DNA of 36,981 nt from Candidatus Woesearchaeota archaeon (GTDB taxonomy: Archaea > Nanobdellota > Nanobdellia > Woesearchaeales > UBA12501): positions 1-36,981 of the forward strand of contig JACPCA010000030.1 of NCBI GenBank assembly GCA_016180035.1, in the 5' to 3' direction. Each line of letters starts with the position of its first letter. Position 1 is the first letter of the stretch. The translations under genes were made by a program, and so were the position numbers. This document shows, piece by piece, positions 22,677 through 29,952 of this stretch. A model generated the notes under the pieces. It had not been told where the DNA came from, made no database searches, and saw nothing but the letters and a program-made list of their open reading frames with translations.

Positions 22677-25292
22677 TCACAACTTCTCTCTTGGCTTCGT
22701 GATCGCCACTGGCGCAGAGCCGCCGTGCCAGGTGAAGCGCGGCCTGACTTGGATGGAATACAGCCGCTCGTTCGTGTCGTCAAACAGCACAGCAGCCCCT
22801 TTCAGGCGGGGAAGCCCGTCAATGTGGGTGGTGAGGCCTTCCCGCATATAGCTCTGCATGAGCATGCCGAGCGCGTCAACGTCTAACTTTGCCGTGACAC
22901 GATGGCTCAGGACCGTGTCGCTCTGCGTCATGACATCCGTGTGTATCTTTCCCGGCTGCTGGGAAGCAAGGATAAGAGAGATGCCCGGCTGCCTGCCTTC
23001 TCTCATGATCGTGATCAGCGGCTGAGTCGCTGGGTTTTTTCCTTCATTGGGCAGGAACTCGTGCGCTTCGTCAAGCACAAGCCAGACGAGAGGCATGGGA
23101 AGCTTTTTTTGTTTTCCCTCATCGCTGAAGTAGTGGATGGCCGCATGGACTTCATCGTATTCTTCTTTCTTCCTGGCAGACATGCGCTGGATGAACAACG
23201 CCTTGGAGATGATGCCGACAATGACGTGCTTGATCTTCCAGCCGTTGGGCATGGTGGCGTAGCAGCTGACATCGAGAACGCTGACCTGCCCCGCAGCAGC
23301 AAGCTGGCCGAGAGGAGTTCCTTCTCCATGATCAGCAAACACGCCCCAGGTCTTGGCGCTGAGAAACCTGTTCTCGACAGCATCTTTGGTAGCCTGGTCC
23401 GTTTTCATATCTTTTTGGGCTTCCTTGATGATGTCGCTGATGCTGAATGGTTTTCCTTCAGACTTCAGCTGATAGATGACCCGCTCAAGCAGGACGCCCA
23501 TCGGATGATTCGGAGAGATGTCAAACGTCAGCTGCCAGTCTTCAGGATCGAGGTCTGACGGATTGATGGAGAACGGGAAATCTGTCGGTATGCCTTCATC
23601 CTTATACTTCTGGTGGTACATGACTGGCGTGAATATTCTGACGTTGAGGGCCTTTGGCTTAAAGCCCCATGCTTTCAGGCTGTCCTCGTCTTCCTTGTTG
23701 GGATACTTCATCGTCCAGTAGATGCCCATCGTGTCAAGGAGGATGAACGAAAGATTGTCCCGGATTTCTGGAGAGATGTCTGTCATGCCTTCGGCGATGG
23801 CGCCCATGGAGTAAGAGTTATGGACGAGAATGTCATTTGCAACAAAATTATGGTGATTCGGGACCGTGATGTCATAAACAAGGAAGTCACCATCCAGCTC
23901 TTTTATTTGTACAATCTCATCCCAGTAGATGTCCGAGGATGCGAGCATCTGAAGCTGTTCCTGCCCATCAAGCGTTGCTATCTGGAGAAGCTTCTGCCGC
24001 GACGGGGCATAGGCTATGCTTGAGCGTAATGCTTTGGGAGTTGAGTATCCCATCTTTCGCCCAATCTCCGCCCAGTTTGAAGGGCGATAGGTGTCCCATA
24101 TCTCCTGCGGGATGGTGTCTTTGTTAGGATTTCGGCGGATAGATATCCCTTCTCGAAGAGATCGTGCCTGCCGTTCTTCTTTTTTGCCAAAAAATCCTAT
24201 ATTTTGTAAAAAGCGCGATACATTCTCCGAGTCTATTTCTATCTCGTAATGGGTAAACTGCTTCCAGTGCTTTTCTCTCACCCTGCTCACTATTTCAAAC
24301 CGCAGGAGCAGATGCTGAACCTGCTTGATCATTTCGGCTGACGCTGAAGCGTAGGATACCTGCCAGTAAGAATCTCGGCAGTAGATTGATCCGTCGCAAC
24401 TGAAGAGGCGATTAAGGAAGAGAGCGAGTTTTGCTTTTGGCAGCTTGAAAACAAGGCCCGGTATAAATTTTTCCTTCGATAATTTCCAGTACAAGTGAAT
24501 GTCATCAAACCATTTCCTGATGGACCGCCGCGTGTCTTCAAAAATTGGCCCGCTGCAGAATTGGCCAAGAATGTTTCTCTTTGATGGTATCTTAATCTTT
24601 CTTTTTTGGACGAGATTAACAACCCTAAAACAGCCAGGCTTTGAATGCTGCTTCACTTCCAGCTGGGCATCAAATGATCTGACGGCATTTTTAAAGTCAT
24701 CAATGATCTGTTCATCCATGTTTGAGAAGAGAACAAACTTGTTGGACAGGTGGCCTTCTGCGAGAAGATATGCTAATAATTTTACCTTATCCTCACTCAG
24801 GTCTTCTTCCCCAAAAATAGGGATCACTCTGGGGGTAGCAATTCTGGACCCAACAGGCAATTCCTGTACCGGCTTCCAGCCATTAACCGTTAGAAGAGGA
24901 TGCTCTGGTGTGAGCTTCAGTTCTTTCCCTGTTCTTAGATAGATATGGAAAAGCTTGGGGGCATGGCGCTGGTAGAACCCTTCTTTTCTTGCAATGTTTA
25001 GTTTTAGAGAGGTGTCAAGAGCGAGGATGTCATGATCATCAGGGTATAACTCTCTTATTGGCTTTATGGAACCATCATGGAGGGTGATAAGCGTATCCCC
25101 CTCCAAGCATTTCCCACTGCCTCTTTTGCCGCACACGAAGATGACGTGCGATGATGCGATGTCTAAATACACCGGGCTTGCAAGGCTGGTCTGCCTTCCC
25201 ATCGTGACGTACTGCTTGCCAAGAAGGATGGTGCCGGCAGTGCCATACTTTTGCTTGTCTGCTTCTGATCTGCCGATGACGATGTCGTACAT
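22677..25292 (-). CDS. HerA/DUF87-type ATPase interrupted by an intein
   Basis: The open frame is 871 codons. Removing an intein of 431 residues leaves a 440-aa ATPase: N-terminal IVIGRSEADKQKYG, P-loop CGKRGSGK-S (55-62 after splicing), Walker B LVWLVLDEAHEF, and the ASQQP segment after it. This is the HerA/FtsK-like hexameric translocase fold (COG0433). No nurA, mre11 or rad50 lies beside it, so a role in end resection cannot be read from context. The intein splits the P-loop after its Lys, so the enzyme cannot bind ATP unless splicing occurs. A TATA element (25311-25325) is ~26 bases before the ATG. Confidence 0.93.
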   Translation of the reverse strand: MYDIVIGRSEADKQKYGTAGTILLGKQYVTMGRQTSLASPVYLDIASSHVIFVCGKRGSGKCLEGDTLITLHDGSIKPIRELYPDDHDILALDTSLKLNIARKEGFYQRHAPKLFHIYLRTGKELKLTPEHPLLTVNGWKPVQELPVGSRIATPRVIPIFGEEDLSEDKVKLLAYLLAEGHLSNKFVLFSNMDEQIIDDFKNAVRSFDAQLEVKQHSKPGCFRVVNLVQKRKIKIPSKRNILGQFCSGPIFEDTRRSIRKWFDDIHLYWKLSKEKFIPGLVFKLPKAKLALFLNRLFSCDGSIYCRDSYWQVSYASASAEMIKQVQHLLLRFEIVSRVREKHWKQFTHYEIEIDSENVSRFLQNIGFFGKKEERQARSLREGISIRRNPNKDTIPQEIWDTYRPSNWAEIGRKMGYSTPKALRSSIAYAPSRQKLLQIATLDGQEQLQMLASSDIYWDEIVQIKELDGDFLVYDITVPNHHNFVANDILVHNSYSMGAIAEGMTDISPEIRDNLSFILLDTMGIYWTMKYPNKEDEDSLKAWGFKPKALNVRIFTPVMYHQKYKDEGIPTDFPFSINPSDLDPEDWQLTFDISPNHPMGVLLERVIYQLKSEGKPFSISDIIKEAQKDMKTDQATKDAVENRFLSAKTWGVFADHGEGTPLGQLAAAGQVSVLDVSCYATMPNGWKIKHVIVGIISKALFIQRMSARKKEEYDEVHAAIHYFSDEGKQKKLPMPLVWLVLDEAHEFLPNEGKNPATQPLITIMREGRQPGISLILASQQPGKIHTDVMTQSDTVLSHRVTAKLDVDALGMLMQSYMREGLTTHIDGLPRLKGAAVLFDDTNERLYSIQVRPRFTWHGGSAPVAITKPREKL
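23817..25109 (-). mobile_element. Intein with LAGLIDADG homing endonuclease, in the Walker A motif
   Basis: The intein runs from Cys62 (CLEGDTLITL, block A) to Asn492, with block B LTPEHPLL, block F VYDITVPNHHNF and block G DILVHN, followed by Ser as the +1 residue. The central part carries two LAGLIDADG-type helices, LLAYLLAEGHL and LALFLNRLFSCDGSI; the acidic residues (E in the first, D in the second) are kept, so cleavage of an empty allele is possible. Splicing residues Cys1, the TxxH motif, the terminal His-Asn and Ser+1 are all present, so self-splicing is expected. Codon use is more AT-rich than in the host ATPase. Confidence 0.93.
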
Positions 25293-25464
25293 CCCTCTTT
25301 ATGTCCAGAGAGCGAATATAAAGGTTTATCACTATTCTTCGGTAGTTAGCCACAAATGTGGTTTCGTGAGAGGGGGTGATAGCCGGAGGGTGATGTCCCA
25401 TGGTTGTTTCAAAAATAGTAATCATTTTATAATCATCTCTTCATTTCTTTGATAGAGGTGACTA

Positions 25465-26463
25465 TTGTTGGAAACTCTTGACATCCTCCTGCTGGCCGGG
25501 CGCTTTGCAGGCGCCATTGCCTTTCTTGCTCTTGCTATTGCTATCTGGCGCTCTTCATTTCGGACAAAGATAGGATTATGGATGTTTCACCGGTTTCATC
25601 ACCATCATCGGATACCAGCCAAAGAGGCAGCTGTTGTCACGATTGCCTGCCTGGCCATCGCCGTCCTTCTTTTCCCTCTCCCGCTTCAACCAGAAAAGAT
25701 AGAGATCAAATGCAGCTTGCCATACACCGTCCTTAATACGGCCTGCTGTTTAGACATGAACAACGACAGCGAGTGTGACACGCCTGAAGAACTGCAGCCT
25801 CCCGCGCCAGAATGTGACGTGGCCAACGTCAGTACCGTTGCTGTCGAAACAATCAAGCCAGAGAGGGCCAAAGCCATGCTCTATCGCGCAGCGTCCATCA
25901 TTGACGGCGACACCTTCGAACTGACGGATGGAGACAAGATCCGCCTGCTCTGCATTGATGCGCCAGAACGGGGGGAATTATTTTATGAAGAATCAAAAAT
26001 GGCGCTTGCCCGCCTCGTCCTAAACAAGGATATTATCCTCACGAACGGAACTACAGACAGGGATCGCTATGGCCGGCTGCTGAGGTATGTGTACGTTCAA
26101 GACAGGTTTGTCAATACCGCGCTTGTTGATGATGGATACGCAGCAGCATACCGCCCCTCCTCCTCTGCGGATGACGATCCGACTTGTGTCGGCTTCCGGG
26201 AATCAGAACAGATCGCAAGGATGAAACGGTTCGGCATGTGGGGCAAGCTGGACCAGCCAGATAATAATCAGTCTGAGTCTATTGTTGTACCCCCCTCGCC
26301 GCCGTACGATTGCACGTCCAATAGGTATGATTGCGACGACTTTACCAGCCGCGACGAGGCACAGGATGCGTATGAGGCCTGCGGCGGTGTGGAGAACGAC
26401 ATCCATTATCTCGATCAGGACCGGGACGGCCAGGCGTGTGAAGGAAGGGCGGTGATTGAGTAG
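25465..26463 (+). CDS. Membrane-anchored thermonuclease (SNase-like) with Excalibur domain
   Basis: The 332-aa protein has two N-terminal transmembrane helices (about 8-28 and 54-71) around a His-rich loop (HRFHHHHR), then a Cys-containing linker, an SNase domain (about 138-262) and a C-terminal calcium-binding Excalibur-like motif DQDRDGQACE. The SNase catalytic pattern is present: IRLLCIDAPERGE and DRDRYGRLLRYVY supply the Arg/Glu/Arg and Asp residues. It should degrade nucleic acids at the outer cell surface, a way to take up nucleotides. The start is TTG (25465 or 25468) after GAGGTG. A family 1 element follows 31 bases after the stop. Confidence 0.88.
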   Translation: MLETLDILLLAGRFAGAIAFLALAIAIWRSSFRTKIGLWMFHRFHHHHRIPAKEAAVVTIACLAIAVLLFPLPLQPEKIEIKCSLPYTVLNTACCLDMNNDSECDTPEELQPPAPECDVANVSTVAVETIKPERAKAMLYRAASIIDGDTFELTDGDKIRLLCIDAPERGELFYEESKMALARLVLNKDIILTNGTTDRDRYGRLLRYVYVQDRFVNTALVDDGYAAAYRPSSSADDDPTCVGFRESEQIARMKRFGMWGKLDQPDNNQSESIVVPPSPPYDCTSNRYDCDDFTSRDEAQDAYEACGGVENDIHYLDQDRDGQACEGRAVIE

Positions 26464-26494
26464 GCTCTGTCTGAAAGAATAGGGCCTGGACGCA

Positions 26495-26699
26495 GGCTTT
26501 GTAGAAAATCTCTCTCGTTTTTACTCGTCAAATCGCTGTTTTTGACTAAAAAAACAAGATTTGGGGGCGCCGCCGTGATTTTCCCTGAAAATTCTCTTTT
26601 ATCTCCCACCTCGCCCGGGCAGGGTGGGAGATAAAAGAGACCATAACTGCGTTATGACACGGCGGCGCCCAAGATAGATATCACCTTTTCTACAGAGCC
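26495..26699 (-). mobile_element. Family 1 element (inverted copy), target duplication CTGGACG
   Basis: The 205-bp copy is reversed relative to those at 2201 and 29705, with ends GGCTTTGTAGAAAA / TTTTCTACAGAGCC and the same inner TCTTTTATCTCCCACC palindrome. Flanks read CTGGACGCA (26486-26494) and CTGGACGTC (26700-26708), seven of nine bases equal. The right flank is also the left target copy of the adjoining family 2 element, so two elements of different families stand at one target. Confidence 0.85.
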
Positions 26700-26708
26700 C
26701 TGGACGTC

Positions 26709-26967
26709 GGCTCTGTCCTAAATCTCGATTAAAGGTGGTGCTATTGCCGAGCGCCGTGCATGATATCCTAAGCAGATGTCCGGATACTCGGAATACGAGC
26801 GATTGGCACGCTCGAACAGAGCGCAATAGCACCACCTTTAACGGAGGCACTGCCGCGCTCCGTTCGCATAAATACTCTGCGTAATCGCAACGAGTCTTCA
26901 GGTATCGCCAGATAGTCTAAGACTACGTTAGGCGGCAGTGCCTCCGAAAAAGATTTAGGACAGAGCC
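26709..26967. mobile_element. Family 2 element (copy c), perfect 9-bp target duplication
   Basis: The 259-bp element has ends GGCTCTGTCCTAAATC / GATTTAGGACAGAGCC and a perfect duplication CTGGACGTC (26700-26708 and 26968-26976). Arm A: AAAGGTGGTGCTATTGC (26731-26747) with GCAATAGCACCACCTTT (26823-26839). Arm B: GGAGGCACTGCCGC (26843-26856) with GCGGCAGTGCCTCC (26932-26945). It is the cleanest copy of this family in the window. Its right border is about 10 bases before the TATA element of the NFACT gene. Confidence 0.92.
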
Positions 26968-27013
26968 CTGGACGTCAAAAAGCTTATTAAAGAGAACCTG
27001 TTTTTAGTATCCC

Positions 27014-28180
27014 ATGAAACAAGAAATCTCTTCTCTCGAGCTGAAGCATATCGTCAGTGATCTTCAATCGCTTGTCGGCGGAAAGATCGACAAGGTGTAC
27101 CAGCCGACCCGTGACGAGCTTCTCCTGATCGTTCATGTCTCTGGAAAAGGGCGGCTTATGCTCCGCATCGTTCCGGGCAAATGGCTCTACCTCACCACGA
27201 TCAAGCCCGCCAACCCTGAAAAGCCGTTCGGCTACTGCCTCTATCTCCGCCGCCGCCTCAAGAATGCACGAGTGGTGTCTATCGACCAGCTGGAGAGCGA
27301 GCGCATCGTTGACATCCATCTTCAGGTGAAAGAAAAAGATAAAGAATTCAAGTACCACCTGTTTGTAGAGCTGTTCATGAAGGGAAATGTCATCCTGACT
27401 GATCTCGACGGCGTTATCCTCTCTCCTATGGAAAACCAGGTCTGGAAAGACCGCACCATCAAGCCGAAAGAGCAGTACAAGCATCCGAAGCTCGCAGCAG
27501 ACCTGTTCATCATCAGCAAGCCAAGCTTTGCCAGCCTGCTGAAGGAGTCCAAGAAAGGGCAGCTCGTCAAATGCCTTGCCACGGACCTTGGGCTTGGCGG
27601 CATGTATGCAGAAGAGCTCTGCACGGCTGCATCTGTGGAAAAACAGGCATCAGCAGACAGCCTGACGGACAAGGAGATTTCTGCATTGTATCACGCTCTT
27701 GTCGCCCTGCGGGAGAGGAAGCCAAGCCCCTGCATCATCCGGCAGGACGGCGCAGTACAAGATGTCGTTCCGTTCCCGCTTCAGTGCTATCAAGGGCTGG
27801 AATCTGCAGCTGCTGCAAGCTACAGTGAAGCGCTCGACCGTGTTCTCTCCGAGATGAGGCCGCGCCAGAAGGATGAAGCGCAAAAGAAGAGGGAGACTGC
27901 TGAAGAAAAAACAAACAAGATCGTGGCCATGCAGTCCCGCCAGGCAGAGAAGCTGGACAAGGAAGCCAAAGAATGCCAGCGGAAGGGGGAGCTGATCTAC
28001 GAGAATTACCAGGCGCTCAGCCGCCTGCTCGGCGATCTTCGCAAGGCAAAGCAGCAGTATTCCTGGGAGCAGATGAAGTCCATGCTCAAGCCTCACGCTC
28101 TCGTGAAAGGCGTGGACAGCGTGAGGAAGAAGGTGATTGTAGAGCTGTCCGGCACTAAGGAAGGCGGAGAAAATGGATAA
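27014..28180 (+). CDS. NFACT (Rqc2/Tae2-like) protein lacking the NFACT-R domain
   Basis: The 388-aa protein carries the NFACT-N domain (LKHIVSDLQSLVGGKIDKVY at the start, LRIVPGKWLYLT, FGYCLYLRRRLKNARV), then a middle region and a charged coiled coil (about 290-345). Family members bind split 60S/50S ribosomal subunits with peptidyl-tRNA and help nascent-chain quality control. Archaeal proteins are usually about 600-700 residues and continue into the NFACT-R domain; here the frame stops shortly after the coiled coil at EGGENG and the next gene is convergent. It is a natural short form, a truncation, or one half of a split gene. A TATA element at 26984-26994 lies ~25 bases before the ATG. Confidence 0.88.
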   Translation: MKQEISSLELKHIVSDLQSLVGGKIDKVYQPTRDELLLIVHVSGKGRLMLRIVPGKWLYLTTIKPANPEKPFGYCLYLRRRLKNARVVSIDQLESERIVDIHLQVKEKDKEFKYHLFVELFMKGNVILTDLDGVILSPMENQVWKDRTIKPKEQYKHPKLAADLFIISKPSFASLLKESKKGQLVKCLATDLGLGGMYAEELCTAASVEKQASADSLTDKEISALYHALVALRERKPSPCIIRQDGAVQDVVPFPLQCYQGLESAAAASYSEALDRVLSEMRPRQKDEAQKKRETAEEKTNKIVAMQSRQAEKLDKEAKECQRKGELIYENYQALSRLLGDLRKAKQQYSWEQMKSMLKPHALVKGVDSVRKKVIVELSGTKEGGENG

Positions 28181-28203
28181 GAGTGAAGAAATGCCGTGAT
28201 ACG

Positions 28204-28986
28204 TTATGGTCCAGCAAAAAGAGTTGACATCCCAATATAGTCTCGAATGTTCTGTTCCGGCTCATGATCAACATTCTCGAATTTGGAATAGAAATCAAGC
28301 GTCTTCAGCCATAACTCTCTTGTAATCGTGCTATCGTGATACAATCCTGTTGCCACATGAACTTCCGGCCTCGTCGTCACGCCATGGCCTGGATCCGGAC
28401 GTGAGGTATCAAGGGCCCAAGCCCGATGAGCAAGCTCGTGGACGATCAGCATATTTCGGAACATCCACGCCAGCTCTTGATCGCCTAATAATATGCAGTG
28501 CCGCTCGTACATCTGTTCTGCTTTTGTGGCAATGCGGGCAGCAAAATCCTGCGCTGATTCATTGGGGTTCCTTCCAAGGTTGCTCGTAGCGTCATGGTAT
28601 GCGTCAGATAACGAAACAGGTTGGAGAGCAAAGAGGATGCCATTAAGGCTTACGATATTGTCATGGGACCTGGCAAATTCGGGAGTGAAACCAACTTCTT
28701 TATAGATAGCGATAACATAATCTATTGGAGGGGAAAGCGGATTGAACCCAAGCTCCCTTCTCACGGCTTCATATCGGAGAAAGGAGCTCACTTCTCGGGC
28801 GATGCTTTCTTCATGATCACGGAGGTCTTCAGAGAGGCGGATTTCCAGAGATGGCTCATTGCTTCCGATAAGATACTCCAGGCCCTGAGTGATCGGAGAA
28901 TGCTTGCAAGAAGCAAGCGCTGCTGCACCGGCACCAAGCCCAAGAAGGCGAAGGGCGGTCCGTCGGGTTGTTTGGTACTGAGTCAT
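28204..28986 (-). CDS. Tat-type lipoprotein with HExxH metallopeptidase motif
   Basis: The 260-aa product begins with a twin-arginine signal (TTRRTALRLLGLGAGAAA) ending in a lipobox-like LASC (Cys27), so it is probably exported folded and lipid-anchored. The mature domain has HELAH (183-187) within MLIVHELAHRAW, the zinc-binding motif of gluzincin/metzincin-type peptidases, and a further HEP near the C-terminus that could supply the third ligand. No named family is recognised. ATG 28998 would be too near the TATA element (29012-29020); ATG 28986 is ~29 bases away and is used. No tat genes lie in the window. Confidence 0.65.
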   Translation of the reverse strand: MTQYQTTRRTALRLLGLGAGAAALASCKHSPITQGLEYLIGSNEPSLEIRLSEDLRDHEESIAREVSSFLRYEAVRRELGFNPLSPPIDYVIAIYKEVGFTPEFARSHDNIVSLNGILFALQPVSLSDAYHDATSNLGRNPNESAQDFAARIATKAEQMYERHCILLGDQELAWMFRNMLIVHELAHRAWALDTSRPDPGHGVTTRPEVHVATGLYHDSTITRELWLKTLDFYSKFENVDHEPEQNIRDYIGMSTLFAGP

Positions 28987-29116
28987 TTCACCGTGCATGG
29001 AGAAGAAGTCATTTTAATACCTTTGGGATTACTTGATCTTTTCTTCGGCATTGCTTCCCTTAACAGGCTGCAAGACGGATTTAAGACGTGATGACAGCTG
29101 TTTTGGCAATGTTGGA

Positions 29117-29517
29117 TTCTTTTTCGCCGGAGCGAAGCGGAGGCTACCTATATATGAATATAGTTCAGTGACGGAAGCTTAACGCCCAGAAAAGCATGTC
29201 ATTCAAAACTCGCATCGCTTCAAACTCGTGGGCGAGTTTTGGGAATCCCCAAGAGGGGCGGCTTCACTTCGTTCAGCCACCCGAAAGAAGCAACTTCGAC
29301 CGTTTTGTTAGACTCCGAACAGAGTGAGGAGTCCACCGACACGCCGATATAGTTCCACAAACGGATGCTTATTCCCAAAAAAGCATTTTGTTTTCCTTCC
29401 GGTTAAGCAGTATAGCTGTGCAATGAGGAAGGAAAAGAAAATGTCTTAGAAAAGCATTTTCTTTTCCTTCCGATTAAACGATATAGTTGTGCGATGAGGA
29501 AGGAAAAGAAAATGAGG
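29117..29517. repeat. Hairpin-repeat island 3
   Basis: This stretch repeats the modules of island 1 in the same orientation: GGAGCGAAGCGGAGGCTACC with ATATAGTTCAGTGACGGAAG (about 29130-29178), the CAAAACTCGC / GCGAGTTTTG stem (about 29194-29240), the ACTCCGAACAGAGTGAGGAG block (about 29311-29333), and two long pyrimidine/purine hairpins at 29383-29440 and 29451-29515. The last hairpin ends within two bases of the mature 3' end of 5S rRNA. No gene is present. Confidence 0.8.
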
Positions 29518-29631
29518 TGAACAGCTTTCCGTGTTTCCCGTCTGGAAGACAGTACACCACAGAACGGAGGCGTTCTTGACTTCGGTGTTCGAAAAGGGAA
29601 CCGGTAGAACCACGCCCCTATGGCCGTTCAA
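29518..29631 (-). rRNA. 5S ribosomal RNA
   Basis: The minus strand gives a complete 5S rRNA: helix I TGAACGGC at the 5' end paired with GCTGTTCA at the 3' end, then CCATAGGGGCGTGG, the loop B/C segment TTTTCGAACACCGAAGTCAAG, CGCCTCCGTT, GTGGTGTACTG and the 3' GGGAAACACGG. These positions match the universal 5S pattern (CCGAACxCGGAAGTTAAGC). The length of about 114 nt is slightly short but normal for archaea. A TATA element at 29648-29662 lies ~26 bases upstream. No 16S, 23S or tRNA gene is near, so 5S is unlinked from the large rRNA genes as far as visible. It is flanked downstream by hairpin repeats. Confidence 0.92.
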
Positions 29632-29647
29632 GGCAAGAAAATCAGAG

Positions 29648-29662
29648 GTAATATTTAAAGGT
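29648..29662 (-). promoter_or_regulatory. 5S rRNA promoter TATA element
   Basis: The minus strand reads GTTACCTTTAAATAT, placing the TATA centre about 26 bases before the 5S 5' end, which independently supports transcription from the minus strand as a single-gene unit. Confidence 0.6.
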
Positions 29663-29704
29663 AACGATGGCGGGTAATTTTTTACCGTCTTTTGCTATGC
29701 TAAA

Positions 29705-29908
29705 GGCTCTGTAGAAAATGTCGTTCAGATTTGGGGCGCCGCTGTACCTAAACTTTGTTTAGCTCTCTTTTATCTCCCACCCTGCCTGGGCGAGGTGGGA
29801 GATAAAAGAAGAGTTCATAGAAAATCACTGCGGCGCCCCAAATCCATGTTTTTTAGCCGAAAACTGAGGCTTGACGACTAAAAACGAAGAAAGATTTTCT
29901 ACAGAGCC
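29705..29908 (+). mobile_element. Family 1 element (third full copy)
   Basis: The 204-bp copy has ends GGCTCTGTAGAAAA / TTTTCTACAGAGCC and the inner palindromes of the 2201-2403 copy, with which it agrees at most positions. Flanks TATGCTAAA and CATGACAAA agree at six of nine positions, so the target duplication is eroded or doubtful. It lies between the 5S promoter and the phosphomannomutase promoter. Confidence 0.85.
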
Positions 29909-29952
29909 CATGACAAAACAATCTTTATAAACCCCCCTTCTTCCCTGCGCTC

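Noticed and set aside
26463-26471. Extra GGCTCTGTC at the thermonuclease stop codon, like a solo element end
   Set aside because: Only nine bases match and no partner end or target duplication can be assigned, so it is not called as an element.
26925-26945. CGTTAGGCGGC resembling the right half of an integron attC site
   Set aside because: The matching left half is missing, another copy reads CGCTAGGC, and no integron integrase is present; it is part of hairpin arm B of the family 2 element.
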